Part shown: positions 27,438-35,711 of the stretch, one piece after another
Numbering within the stretch: the stretch's first letter is position 1
How the letters are laid out: each line of letters begins with the position of its first letter
DNA from: Aliikangiella sp965214955
Lineage (GTDB): Bacteria; Pseudomonadota; Gammaproteobacteria; Enterobacterales; Kangiellaceae
Length of the DNA stretch: 64,000 nt
Direction of reading: 5' to 3'
Assembly: GCA_965214955.1 (NCBI GenBank)
Contig: CBDCCU010000001.1
Span: 251,819 to 315,818, forward strand
Translations under genes and position numbers: made by a program
The notes under the pieces: generated by a model
The model's input: only the letters and a program-made list of their open reading frames with translations
What the model was told of the DNA's origin: nothing
Databases searched by the model: none

Positions 27438-28235
27438 TTATTTAACCTTTGCTTCTTGTAAATTTACTGCTTCCCCAATAACTGCGTTAAATGAAGCTTT
27501 CGACTTTTGGGGATCAGATGAATAATATTCAATAAGTCCATTACAAGTTTGCGGATTAAACTGGTTAAAAATTCGCCTTTGTAATTCTTTGGCTACGGGC
27601 AGGCCACTTTCTAATAGTTTTACTTTGTTACCTAAAATTTGTTGAATTAAGTGGGTTAAAAAAGGGTAATGGGTGCAACCTAACACTAGGGTATCTATAC
27701 TAGCATCAATAAATGGCTGTAGTTCATTAGCTACTTGCCTGTGAACCTGTTGGTCGATTTCTGCGGCACTTTCTACTAGCTCAACAAAGTAATTAGAGGC
27801 TTTTTCTATAATTTTTAAATGCGCATCATTAGCGTCTATTAAGTGAGACTTTAAGGTTAAATATTTTTCACTTTCTAAGGTTGATTGGGTGGCGATAACA
27901 CCAATTAAATTATTTTTACTTGCGTTAATGGCGGGCTTAAGCGCGGGCTCTAAACCAATAATGGGAATGTCATATTGCTGGCGTAAGTCATTAATTGCTG
28001 CGGCGGTGGCCGTATTGCATGCAACAACAAGGGCTTTGACTTTTTTTGATGCAAAAAAGTCTCCAATCGACTTTACTCGCTGAGTGATAAGCCCGTTCGG
28101 CTTTTCACCATAGGGGGTATATTTTGTATCGGCAAAGTAAATTAAATTTTCATTAGGCATTAATGATGTTATTGCTTTTAATACTGAAAGCCCGCCAACA
28201 CCAGAATCGAATATGCCAATAGGTAAGTTACTAAT
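27438..28235 (-). CDS. murI: Glutamate racemase MurI, probable ATT start
   Basis: MurI makes D-glutamate for peptidoglycan with a two-cysteine, cofactor-independent mechanism. The family's N-terminal catalytic motif is encoded upstream of the first ATG (28160): the in-frame sequence reads LPIGIFDSGVGGLSVLKAIT, containing the conserved Asp-Ser. An in-frame TAA lies upstream and no ATG, GTG or TTG occurs between it and the motif. ATT at 28233-28235 lies 7 bases after a perfect AAGGAG site, so I take it as the start, giving 265 residues. The catalytic cysteines are in VVACNTATA (about 72) and VLGCTHYPFL (about 183), and YADTKYTPYG-like FADTKYTPYG is also conserved. An ATT start is rare and could limit expression. 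Confidence 0.9.
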   Translation of the reverse strand: MSNLPIGIFDSGVGGLSVLKAITSLMPNENLIYFADTKYTPYGEKPNGLITQRVKSIGDFFASKKVKALVVACNTATAAAINDLRQQYDIPIIGLEPALKPAINASKNNLIGVIATQSTLESEKYLTLKSHLIDANDAHLKIIEKASNYFVELVESAAEIDQQVHRQVANELQPFIDASIDTLVLGCTHYPFLTHLIQQILGNKVKLLESGLPVAKELQRRIFNQFNPQTCNGLIEYYSSDPQKSKASFNAVIGEAVNLQEAKVK

Positions 28236-28303
28236 AAGGTTTCTCCTTTAATTGAGCCGAATTATAAACGAAACCATTAAAATGATTCTAATCCTTTGTT
28301 AAT

Positions 28304-28945
28304 ATGTTAAATCTACTCACTTTAAAGGCAGTAATCAGTTTGATTAAAAAAGCGCTATTCATTGCTATCGTTGTTATGGTTTTGTCTTCTTGTGCCGCTT
28401 ATAGACCAAGCAACCCTAATAATTTATGTGATATTTTTTTAGGTGAAACCGACTGGTACGAAGCCGCAAGAGACGCACAGCATAAATGGGGTACGCCAAT
28501 TTATGTGATGATGGCAATTATGCATCAAGAATCACGGTTTGTAGATGATGCTCAGCCCGAACGTGACTGGTTTTTAGGCTTTATTCCATTGCCACGTTCT
28601 TCCAGCGCTTATGGTTATGCTCAGGCGCAAGATCCTGCGTGGGAAGATTATATTAAAAAAACTGGCAATAGCGGTGCCGATAGAGACGATTTTAGCGATG
28701 CGATTGACTTTATTGGTTGGTACACCGATGCCTCGCAAAAGCGTTTAAAACTTTCTAAATGGGACGCTTATGGTCAATACTTGGCTTACCATGAAGGGCG
28801 AGGCGGCTATCAGCGTGGCACTTATAAAAGCAAACCTTGGTTAAAAAAAGTAGCAACCAAAGTGAAAAACAAAGCTGCCAGTTATAATCGCCAATTAAAA
28901 GGATGCAAAGCTAAACTTGATGATCGTGTGGATAGTTGGTTTTAA
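28304..28945 (+). CDS. Lytic transglycosylase (SLT)-like lipoprotein
   Basis: The 213-residue protein has a lipoprotein signal with lipobox LSSC (Cys at about residue 30). A lysozyme-like SLT domain (about 45-190) shows the catalytic Glu in IMHQESRF, followed by a SSAYGYAQAQD segment that matches the conserved S/A-YG-AQ core and a YHEGRGGYQRGTY element near residue 165. Lytic transglycosylases cleave the MurNAc-GlcNAc bond to give 1,6-anhydroMurNAc products; those are substrates for AnmK, encoded at 38.9 kb. It would be tethered to the inner leaflet of the outer membrane or to the inner membrane. It is divergent from murI with 68 bases between starts. The precise Mlt/Emt class is unclear. Confidence 0.82.
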   Translation: MLNLLTLKAVISLIKKALFIAIVVMVLSSCAAYRPSNPNNLCDIFLGETDWYEAARDAQHKWGTPIYVMMAIMHQESRFVDDAQPERDWFLGFIPLPRSSSAYGYAQAQDPAWEDYIKKTGNSGADRDDFSDAIDFIGWYTDASQKRLKLSKWDAYGQYLAYHEGRGGYQRGTYKSKPWLKKVATKVKNKAASYNRQLKGCKAKLDDRVDSWF

Positions 28946-29025
28946 TTTATTGAGCCAATAAATGAAGTGATATTGACTATTAAGGTTTGAGATCCTATTT
29001 TTAAAAGGGTTTATTGTCGTAATCT

Positions 29026-29060
29026 TAGTTTCTAGTTTCTAGTTTCTAGTTTCTAGTTTC
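29026..29060. repeat. Heptanucleotide tandem repeat (TAGTTTC)5
   Basis: Five perfect head-to-tail copies of TAGTTTC occupy 29026-29060, 36 bases upstream of the ATG of the VOC-family gene. The position and perfect repetition are those of a simple sequence repeat that could vary in length by slippage and alter promoter spacing. Confidence 0.9.
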
Positions 29061-29096
29061 TGGTTACGGTTAAAGCCCGATAATGGGAGACAAAAA

Positions 29097-29567
29097 ATGG
29101 TAAAAGAAATTCCTTGCGGCATGACAAGTGTTACTCCGCATTTAGTGGTTAATGGCGGTTTAGATGCGCTAGATTTTTATGTTAAAGCTTTTGATGCTGA
29201 AATTGTTAGTAGCTTACCGGGACCTAATAATTTGCTTATGCATGCTGAAATTAAAATAGGTAATGCAATGGTGATGTTTGGTAGTAACCAATGGGGCGAG
29301 CAAGGCCCTAAAGCGCCTATAGATTTAGGCGGACATAGCGGTAATATTCATCTTTATGTTGATGATGCCGATAAAACCTATAAACAAGCCTTAGCGGCAG
29401 GTGCTAGCGAAATTATGCCTCCAATGGATACATTTTGGGGATCGCGCTATGGTCAGGTAAAAGATCCATCGGGTAATGTTTGGGCTGTAGCAACACATTT
29501 AGAAGATCTCAGCGCAGAAGAGATCCAAAAACGTGGTCAAGAATGGCTGAAGTCGATGGAGCAATAA
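29097..29567 (+). CDS. VOC-superfamily (glyoxalase/PhnB-like) protein
   Basis: The 156-residue protein has the paired beta-alpha-beta-beta-beta modules of the vicinal oxygen chelate superfamily. Examples are VTPHLVVNGGLDALDFYVKAFDAEIVSS, LMHAEIKIGNAMVMFG and, in the second half, GNIHLYVDDADKTYKQALAAGA with FWGSRYGQVKDPSGNVWAVATH. The closest pattern is the PhnB-like group, which contains many uncharacterised cytoplasmic proteins; substrate is unknown. It stands alone between two minus-strand or unrelated genes. A (TAGTTTC)5 repeat precedes it and might change its expression. Confidence 0.85.
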   Translation: MVKEIPCGMTSVTPHLVVNGGLDALDFYVKAFDAEIVSSLPGPNNLLMHAEIKIGNAMVMFGSNQWGEQGPKAPIDLGGHSGNIHLYVDDADKTYKQALAAGASEIMPPMDTFWGSRYGQVKDPSGNVWAVATHLEDLSAEEIQKRGQEWLKSMEQ

Positions 29568-29617
29568 TAATCAAGCCTAAAATGAATTCTTAGCAATAAA
29601 AGAAATTAATTTATAAG

Positions 29618-31855
29618 TTATAACTGCCAAGCATAAGAGAACTTCATAAATACTGAGCGATCAGTTGTTCTTATTGTGCTTAAAGTATTATCTCTAAATC
29701 CTGCATCGGAATAGCCAGCAAAAAATAATGTTTGCGGGTTAATTTTGTATGAGTAGAGTAATTGAATGCTTTGATTTTTTTCTAGCTCATCGGTTTGTAA
29801 ATCAAATTCTTGCAGTGTAAATCTTAAAAAACTACGAATATTCATTTGATAAGCAACCCTTAAGTTTGTTGCTTTTGCGGTAAATATTTGTGCGCCATTA
29901 TTTTTAAAGTCTATTTTCTCAACCGAAAAATTGGTTTTCCAGTTTTGATTAATTTGCCAGTTAATTCCAGGCTCTACAATAAATTGTTGACCAAGTTCTC
30001 CTTGGTCAAAATTAATTCTATCACCCCAATTAAATCGCAAGCTTAAGTTTAGACCACTAATAGGCTCTATATTGCCGTTAAGAAAATAAAACTGCTCACC
30101 AAAGTATCGCCGCGCAAATTCATTATTATCTTCGCCTTCCCACACTTTATCTCTGGCAACAACACCAAAACCTATGTTCGATTGCATTTTTCCATGCAGC
30201 CAAATGTCTGCTTGTATTTCTTCTTCTAGTAAAATACCTGCGCTATCGTAAGTTTCATCCCAGTCGCCACCTAAACTTATTTGGTTCCACCAATTTTTTT
30301 TACTGTCAAAATACCAGCGATGTCCTAAGCCGATTATTTTTTTGTCAAAATCGACCTGACTATTAAATCCTAGATCGGCACGAAAACCTTTATCAAACTC
30401 AATATAGTTAACATAACCCCACCAGTTTCTTGAGTCGTGCCTAAAGTTTACGGTAAAGGCGTCTCCTTGTTGATTGGGGTTTAGGTCAAATTCGTTAACG
30501 ATATCTTCTGGATTGTCTGTTTCAGTTGAAATATATTGCACTGTGATAGAGTGGTATTGATCGAACCAATATTTACCATCAAAAGCATTAACTGTGTTTT
30601 CATAATCGGTTCCAGTTCGATTGGTATGATAAAAACCAATATTATTTTTGTTGCCTAAATTATAACTATAGCGAGCAATGGTGTTTTGACTGTCAATTAA
30701 AGAAAGGTTGGCAATATCTGAGCGCAATCTGCCAGGAATAAGAATATTAGTTTGGTTATCATCAACGGATATTACACCATAACTGTGTCCTTCGGTTTGT
30801 CCTGTTACTTTTAAACCAAAATCTGGTTGGTTAATATTTCGAGAATAAAACAAGTTTCGTGGGCTGGTAAAATAATCGGCGCCATCAAGAAAAAATGGGC
30901 GTTTTTCGGTTAAAAAAAGCGAGAAGGGATTGTTAATATCAATTTGTGCTGCATCGGCTTCAACTTGAGAAAAGTCAGGGTTAATGGTTGCATTAACAAC
31001 GGTATCTTGAGTAATGCCCCAACGAACATCTAATCCTATTTCACTATCAACATCACCGTTTTGCCAGCTAGCAGCATCAATGGGGCGTTCATCGGCGCGA
31101 GCAACAACTAGTGTAGGTATTAATGTTAAATTTTGAGAAGGCTTAATATCTTCTAGCCCAACCAAATAATCAAACTGGCAAATATTGCACGAAATATCTC
31201 TATCAACTGGTGTGTTTGCAATTCGGTGGCGCTGCGAACGAGGATAAAATCTAGTTAACTCAAACGGCCAAATCTGACTGCCTTGTTTGCTAGGGAAACG
31301 AATAGCATCAAAAGGAATAGCTATTTCAACAATATAACCTGTTTCGGTTACTTGTCCTGCGCTATCCCAAATAACATCCCAGTTAGAATCATCTCCCCTA
31401 AAGTCTTCTTGGGTTGCATCGGCTTGTACGCCTAACGCATTAACAAAAAACTGAAAAGCTTTGCGCGACTCGTTAAAAGTGTCAAACTTTATACCAACAA
31501 AGTCACTATCCCATACATTATCTCTATCAGTTAGGTAGTCTCTGATTTGTTCTGGGTTAGGATCTAAAGCGTTAAACCCAACATACAAATTAACACCATC
31601 TTCAAATAAAAATACTTCGGTCTCTACTGGCGGTTTAGTATTTTCACCCGGGCTAGTTTCGTAATTTAAATTAATTTTTAAAGCATTTTTCCATACAGGC
31701 TCATCTAAACTTCCATTAAGTGTTATATCGCCTTGTAAATGGGGAAGTTCATGACTAATCTTTGTTCTTTGAGTTTCAGCTTTTACTAAAGAAGCTGAAA
31801 TTAGCAGTAAAAAAACAACAAAGTATGTAAAGAATTTAGATATAATTATTTGCAT
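29618..31855 (-). CDS. Outer-membrane protein with CBM9-like and DUF5916-type barrel regions
   Basis: The 745-residue protein has a signal peptide (FFTYFVVFLLLISASLVKA). An N-terminal carbohydrate-binding-family-9-like beta-sandwich follows (about 35-225: GDITLNGSLDEPVWKNALK, DGVNLYVGFNALDP, IPFDAIRFPSK). The rest is rich in amphipathic strands ending KFSYAWQL, typical of an outer-membrane beta-barrel. The features TINPDFSQVEADAAQIDINNP and FLTEKRPFFLDGADYF are characteristic of proteins assigned to DUF5916. Function is not established; such proteins are common in marine bacteria. It is monocistronic, divergent from the VanZ-like gene (120 bases). A fatty-acid or glycan-related outer-membrane role would be a guess. 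Confidence 0.82.
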   Translation of the reverse strand: MQIIISKFFTYFVVFLLLISASLVKAETQRTKISHELPHLQGDITLNGSLDEPVWKNALKINLNYETSPGENTKPPVETEVFLFEDGVNLYVGFNALDPNPEQIRDYLTDRDNVWDSDFVGIKFDTFNESRKAFQFFVNALGVQADATQEDFRGDDSNWDVIWDSAGQVTETGYIVEIAIPFDAIRFPSKQGSQIWPFELTRFYPRSQRHRIANTPVDRDISCNICQFDYLVGLEDIKPSQNLTLIPTLVVARADERPIDAASWQNGDVDSEIGLDVRWGITQDTVVNATINPDFSQVEADAAQIDINNPFSLFLTEKRPFFLDGADYFTSPRNLFYSRNINQPDFGLKVTGQTEGHSYGVISVDDNQTNILIPGRLRSDIANLSLIDSQNTIARYSYNLGNKNNIGFYHTNRTGTDYENTVNAFDGKYWFDQYHSITVQYISTETDNPEDIVNEFDLNPNQQGDAFTVNFRHDSRNWWGYVNYIEFDKGFRADLGFNSQVDFDKKIIGLGHRWYFDSKKNWWNQISLGGDWDETYDSAGILLEEEIQADIWLHGKMQSNIGFGVVARDKVWEGEDNNEFARRYFGEQFYFLNGNIEPISGLNLSLRFNWGDRINFDQGELGQQFIVEPGINWQINQNWKTNFSVEKIDFKNNGAQIFTAKATNLRVAYQMNIRSFLRFTLQEFDLQTDELEKNQSIQLLYSYKINPQTLFFAGYSDAGFRDNTLSTIRTTDRSVFMKFSYAWQL

Positions 31856-31975
31856 TATTAATGTAGCGCGTTTTATTTTTTAATGATCTATTGTGTGTTG
31901 CTTATTAGCATCCCTAATCGGCAAATATAACTTAAATAGAGACTTCATAAAGGGTAATTTGAGACTAATCAGTTT

Positions 31976-33121
31976 ATGCGAGTATTATTTGCGATAACAG
32001 CCTTAGTAATAATTTATGGATCGTTATTTCCATTTAATTTTACTTGGCCTGCATTTAGTCAAATAGCTTGGTTTGATTGGTTAACAACATTTGAACACCG
32101 AACAACTAACGGCGATAAGTTAAGTAATTTATTAATTTTTATTCCCCTCACTTTTTTTGCTTTTTTCGAGCCTTTAATTAAACATAAGAAGCCCTATTTA
32201 AAGTTTGTTTTAATTTTAGTATTAAGCTTGAGCTTTGCTTATGCGCTTCAGTTTTTGCAATTTTTCACCCAAAATCGTGTACCTTCCGCAGGTGATGTTT
32301 GGTTTAATGGTTGGGGGGCACTTATAGGAATTGCTGCGGCTTGGTTGTTTGAGTATTGGCTTTCTAGCAACCAACAACTAAAGAAAAACTGGTTTAAAGA
32401 TCATGCTATTGCTTGCGCAATATTAATATTGGCAGGTTTGTTTTTACTATTTCCTTATTTTATTCAGTTGAATTTAAGTACTGCAATAAATGGGGTTGAG
32501 TCGTTATGGATGCCACCACTATTTAACTATTCTAACTTTGTTGTTTTGTTTGGAGTTTGGTTAGCCATTTTTGTCTTACTAGATTCACATTTATGGTTTA
32601 AGTTGACCAACAAGCAAGCTTTTATTTTGGTTGCAAGCGTACTTATTTTAAGGGTTTTAACTAAGCATATTGGTATTGATGTCGAGTGGATAATAGCCAT
32701 TGCATTGGCTTGGCTAGCTAAAAATTATATCAGCGCTAAGTGGCAAAACTTTATCGTATTAACCGCGTTAATCATTGCTTATTTGGCAGATATTTTTCTT
32801 CCTTGGCAAGTTAAAACCTATGCCATTAATATCAATTACGTTTTACTCAATGGTTACTTAAGCGGTTCATTATGGGAAAATACCTATCAGTTTTTAAAAT
32901 TAACTTTTTTCTATAGCAGCTTATTGTATTTTGCATATCAAGTATTCAAGCGATGGATGCTTAGTGCCATTGTAATAATGTTGTTGGTGACAGTGGTTGA
33001 GTTATTGCAACAATATTACTCATTGGGTAAACCCGATGTTTCTGAAATTATTATTGTTTTAATTTTAAGTTACTTTTGGGCTCATCTACAAAATGTTTCA
33101 TTGACCACTATTAAATCTTGA
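31976..33121 (+). CDS. VanZ-family multispanning membrane protein
   Basis: The 381-residue protein is strongly hydrophobic, with about ten predicted membrane segments. Its first half matches the VanZ pattern: YGSLFPFNFTWP near the N-terminus, GDKLSNLLIFIPLTF (about 45-59) and NRVPSAGDVWFNGWGALIG (about 100-118). A second, VanZ-like half follows (about 270-375). VanZ proteins are linked to teicoplanin resistance in Gram-positives, but in Gram-negatives the role is unknown. The last codons and TGA (33119-33121) fall within a solitary end of the 266-bp repeat (33115-33136), so the C-terminus may have been altered by that insertion. Confidence 0.8.
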   Translation: MRVLFAITALVIIYGSLFPFNFTWPAFSQIAWFDWLTTFEHRTTNGDKLSNLLIFIPLTFFAFFEPLIKHKKPYLKFVLILVLSLSFAYALQFLQFFTQNRVPSAGDVWFNGWGALIGIAAAWLFEYWLSSNQQLKKNWFKDHAIACAILILAGLFLLFPYFIQLNLSTAINGVESLWMPPLFNYSNFVVLFGVWLAIFVLLDSHLWFKLTNKQAFILVASVLILRVLTKHIGIDVEWIIAIALAWLAKNYISAKWQNFIVLTALIIAYLADIFLPWQVKTYAININYVLLNGYLSGSLWENTYQFLKLTFFYSSLLYFAYQVFKRWMLSAIVIMLLVTVVELLQQYYSLGKPDVSEIIIVLILSYFWAHLQNVSLTTIKS

Positions 33122-33136
33122 AGTAGAACGGGTATA
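33115..33136. repeat. Solitary end of the 266-bp repeat overlapping a stop codon
   Basis: ATCTTGAAGTAGAACGGGTA plus TA is identical to the outer end of copy A apart from one base. It overlaps the TGA of the VanZ-like gene. No second end is found nearby. Confidence 0.7.
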
Positions 33137-33230
33137 TAGCCTAATAGATTTATTGATTAAAAACCTATATATTCAGTGATTGTTTGATTAATAATCAATA
33201 AAACGTTAATAACATTTGGATAAAAAATAG

Positions 33231-33413
33231 ATGAAAGGGTTAGCAAGAAAACTATTAATTGCCTTAGGTGCGTTATTAATTGTTACTTCAGTTGTTTTAA
33301 TTGCATACGCTTTAATCTCTCAATCACCATTTAGCATGGCAACTTTTAGCGGTATTGTCATAGGTATCATTATCTTAATGCTAGGTTTAATTAAGCCAAC
33401 AACACATCATTAA
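33231..33413 (+). CDS. Small two-helix membrane protein of unknown function
   Basis: The 60-residue protein consists of a short basic N-terminus (MKGLARK) and two hydrophobic helices (about residues 8-28 and 36-55) separated by a short polar turn (SQSPFSM). I recognise no family. It lies 20 bases before the amidohydrolase ATG, so it may share a transcript with it. An ATG with an acceptable A-rich upstream region and the two-helix design support it being real. Confidence 0.6.
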   Translation: MKGLARKLLIALGALLIVTSVVLIAYALISQSPFSMATFSGIVIGIIILMLGLIKPTTHH

Positions 33414-33433
33414 AAATATAAGAGACATTTGAG

Positions 33434-34720
33434 ATGAAAAAAATTATTAGTTTGAGTCTTTTTTTAAGTTTGGTTTTTTCAATGAACTTATTTGCCAAGC
33501 AAACATTAATTTATGCAGGAGAACTACTGACAGTTGCAGGTAAAAAGCCGCTTAAAAATCAGTCGGTGTTGATTGAAAACGATAAGGTTCTTTGGGTTAA
33601 GCCCGGATTTGTTGATGTAAAAGATGCAGATGTTATCAACTTAAAAAATAGTTTTGTTATGGCTGGATTAATGGATATGCATGTGCATTTGTCGGGTGAG
33701 CTTGGGCCTAATAATGATTCTGAAAGTCTTAAAATGTCGGATCAGCTAAAAAGTATGCGTAGCGTTCATTATGGCATGCAAACATTGTTAGCAGGTTTTA
33801 CTACGGTAAGAGATGTCGGTTCTAATCCGCAATATTTGTATGCTTTGCGTGATGCAATTGAACAAGGATGGGTTGATGGTCCGAGAATTATTGCTGCTGG
33901 TGGTGTGGGTATTACTGGTGGTCATGGCGATGTTAGTGGATTAAGTCCTGACCTAATGGAATATTATGCCAGCAAACAAGTGTGCGATGGACCTTATGAT
34001 TGTCGCCGCGCTGCACGCAGAGCAATTAAATTTGGTGGTGATTGGATTAAGGTAGCGGCAACTGGTGGCGTGTTAACCGATAGGGCAACAGGCACGGGTC
34101 AACAAATGCATTCAGACGAGCTTACTGAAATTGTTGAAGCGGCTAAAACTATGGGCAAAAAAGTGGCAGCTCATGCTCACCATGAAGATGGCATTATTGC
34201 TGCGTTAAATGCTGGTGTAGCCAGTATTGAACACGGAAGTTATACGGGTAAAAAAGCCATTAAATTATTTAAACAAACAGGCGCTTATTTAGTGCCAACA
34301 TTACTGGCTGGTGATACGGTGGTTAACCTAGCTAAAAATTCTAACTTTATGAGCGATGCCATTAAAGCTAAAGCGATTAAAGTTGGCTCTGATATGGCGG
34401 GTAATTTTGCCAAGGCTTATAAAGCGGGGGTTAAAATTGCTTTTGGAACTGACAGTGGTGTATCAAAACATGGTACTAATGCTCAAGAAGCCGTGTTAAT
34501 GCACAAAGCAGGAATGACAAAAATGGATGTACTAAAATCGGCAACGGTTAATGCTGCTGATTTATTAGGTATGACCGCATCACTTGGAACGATAGAAGCA
34601 GGTAAACAAGCAGATATTATTGCTATGAGTGAGTCACCTTTAGCAAATATTAATGCATTGCTTGATATTAATTTTGTGATGAAATCGGGCAAGGTTTATA
34701 CCCGTTCTCCTTCAAGATGA
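33434..34720 (+). CDS. Secreted amidohydrolase (imidazolonepropionase/prolidase-like)
   Basis: The 428-residue protein has a signal peptide (IISLSLFLSLVFSMNLFAKQ) and then an amidohydrolase-superfamily fold. The metal ligands are visible: HxH in MDMHVHLSG (about 79-85), a Lys in WIKVAATGG (about 206), His in KVAAHAHHEDG (about 245), His in IEHGSY (about 265) and the Asp in AFGTDSGVSKHG (about 340). The family (COG1228-like) hydrolyses cyclic amides or Xaa-Pro-type dipeptides; the substrate here is not predictable. The final residues TRSPSR and the TGA are read from a solitary end of the 266-bp repeat (34697-34728), so the native C-terminus was replaced, probably without harm since it follows the last strand. 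Confidence 0.88.
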   Translation: MKKIISLSLFLSLVFSMNLFAKQTLIYAGELLTVAGKKPLKNQSVLIENDKVLWVKPGFVDVKDADVINLKNSFVMAGLMDMHVHLSGELGPNNDSESLKMSDQLKSMRSVHYGMQTLLAGFTTVRDVGSNPQYLYALRDAIEQGWVDGPRIIAAGGVGITGGHGDVSGLSPDLMEYYASKQVCDGPYDCRRAARRAIKFGGDWIKVAATGGVLTDRATGTGQQMHSDELTEIVEAAKTMGKKVAAHAHHEDGIIAALNAGVASIEHGSYTGKKAIKLFKQTGAYLVPTLLAGDTVVNLAKNSNFMSDAIKAKAIKVGSDMAGNFAKAYKAGVKIAFGTDSGVSKHGTNAQEAVLMHKAGMTKMDVLKSATVNAADLLGMTASLGTIEAGKQADIIAMSESPLANINALLDINFVMKSGKVYTRSPSR

Positions 34721-34728
34721 TCTTTCAG
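34697..34728. repeat. Solitary end of the 266-bp repeat forming the amidohydrolase 3' end
   Basis: TATACCCGTTCTCCTTCAAG (34697-34716) followed by ATGATCTTTCAG matches an outer end of the repeat with small changes. It supplies the last codons and the TGA of the amidohydrolase, and lies 6 bases before copy C. Confidence 0.8.
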
Positions 34729-34734
34729 CGGGCA

Positions 34735-35000
34735 TATACCCGCTCTCTTTCAAGATGCATGTTTCAGCAAGACAGTAAGCCATCCTATTTGAGGCATTAA
34801 TGCGCAGGATTAGTCATTCTAATTCAAGCATTGATAACGAAAAAGAGGTTGGCTTACTGCCTTGCCCTTCGGGTGCTCAGCCAAAAAGCTTGCACTGCGT
34901 TACAACTTTTGAAAAGGGTTTGCCATTTCCTGCAAGTTGTGCCTTGTTCAAACTTTTTGGCTGAACACTGAAACATGCATCTTGAAGGAGAACGGGTATA
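34735..35000 (+). repeat. 266-bp MITE-like repeat, copy C
   Basis: This third copy is exactly 266 bp, with outer ends TATACCCGCTCTCTTTCAAG and CTTGAAGGAGAACGGGTATA and the same nested internal inverted repeats as copies A and B. It separates the amidohydrolase from the TrmB-like gene, whose ATG is 45 bases beyond. Confidence 0.88.
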
Positions 35001-35045
35001 TAAACAATAATTGTTTTTTCAGAACTAAAAAGTTTCGGTGTTTTA

Positions 35046-35699
35046 ATGCAGATTTATCATTCTAAAAGTGTTTATAGTGAGCAAAGCTCAGTTGATAAAA
35101 ATCTGCATAACTTGGTAATAAAACATCGAGATAATCTTTATCGCAAACCCATTCAAGCACATAATCAATTAGCTTTTGAGCGCTTTACCAAAGCTTATAC
35201 TAACCAGCCGCTTATTTTAGATTCTTGTTGCGGAACAGCGATGAGCAGTGTGAAGTTGGCAAAGAAATTTTCTAAACATTTAGTGGTTGGGATCGACCAA
35301 TCAAAGCACCGTCTTAACAAGCAAAATAATTATTTAGAACTTCCTCATAATTGTTTATTGCTACAAACCAACTGTGAAGATTTTTGGCGGCTTTGCTTAG
35401 AAAACAATATTTATTTTGATAAGCACTTTATTTTATACCCTAACCCTTGGCCAAAAACTCACCACTTAAAACGTCGATGGCATGGGCATCCCTCGTTTGT
35501 TACTTTACCAAAGCTTTCTAAAAGTATTGAGCTTAGAAGTAACTGGCTAGTTTATTTACAAGAGTTTGCTTATGCATGGCAGTTACTAAGCGAAAAGCGA
35601 TTTGAAGTAAATGAATTAAAGGTAAGCGAGCCACTAACCCTATTTGAAAAGAAGTATTCAGCTAGTGGTCAACCCCTTTATCAATTAAAGATCAGTTAA
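35046..35699 (+). CDS. TrmB-like SAM-dependent methyltransferase
   Basis: TrmB methylates N7 of guanosine 46 in tRNA. The 217-residue protein resembles it. A SAM-binding motif I, ILDSCCGTAMSSVKLAKKF, is near residues 58-76, followed by VVGIDQSKHRL, which matches the acidic motif II. The diagnostic YPNPWPKTHHLKRRW (about 139-153) corresponds to the P-D/N-P-W-P-K-x-x-H motif. Motif I has LDSCCGTA rather than the common LEIGCGxG, and the C-terminal half is shorter than in typical TrmB, so this may be a paralogue instead of the housekeeping enzyme. It has only copy C of the repeat upstream, and ndpA is convergent 12 bases downstream. Confidence 0.72.
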   Translation: MQIYHSKSVYSEQSSVDKNLHNLVIKHRDNLYRKPIQAHNQLAFERFTKAYTNQPLILDSCCGTAMSSVKLAKKFSKHLVVGIDQSKHRLNKQNNYLELPHNCLLLQTNCEDFWRLCLENNIYFDKHFILYPNPWPKTHHLKRRWHGHPSFVTLPKLSKSIELRSNWLVYLQEFAYAWQLLSEKRFEVNELKVSEPLTLFEKKYSASGQPLYQLKIS

Positions 35700-35711
35700 G
35701 CCTAATGATCT

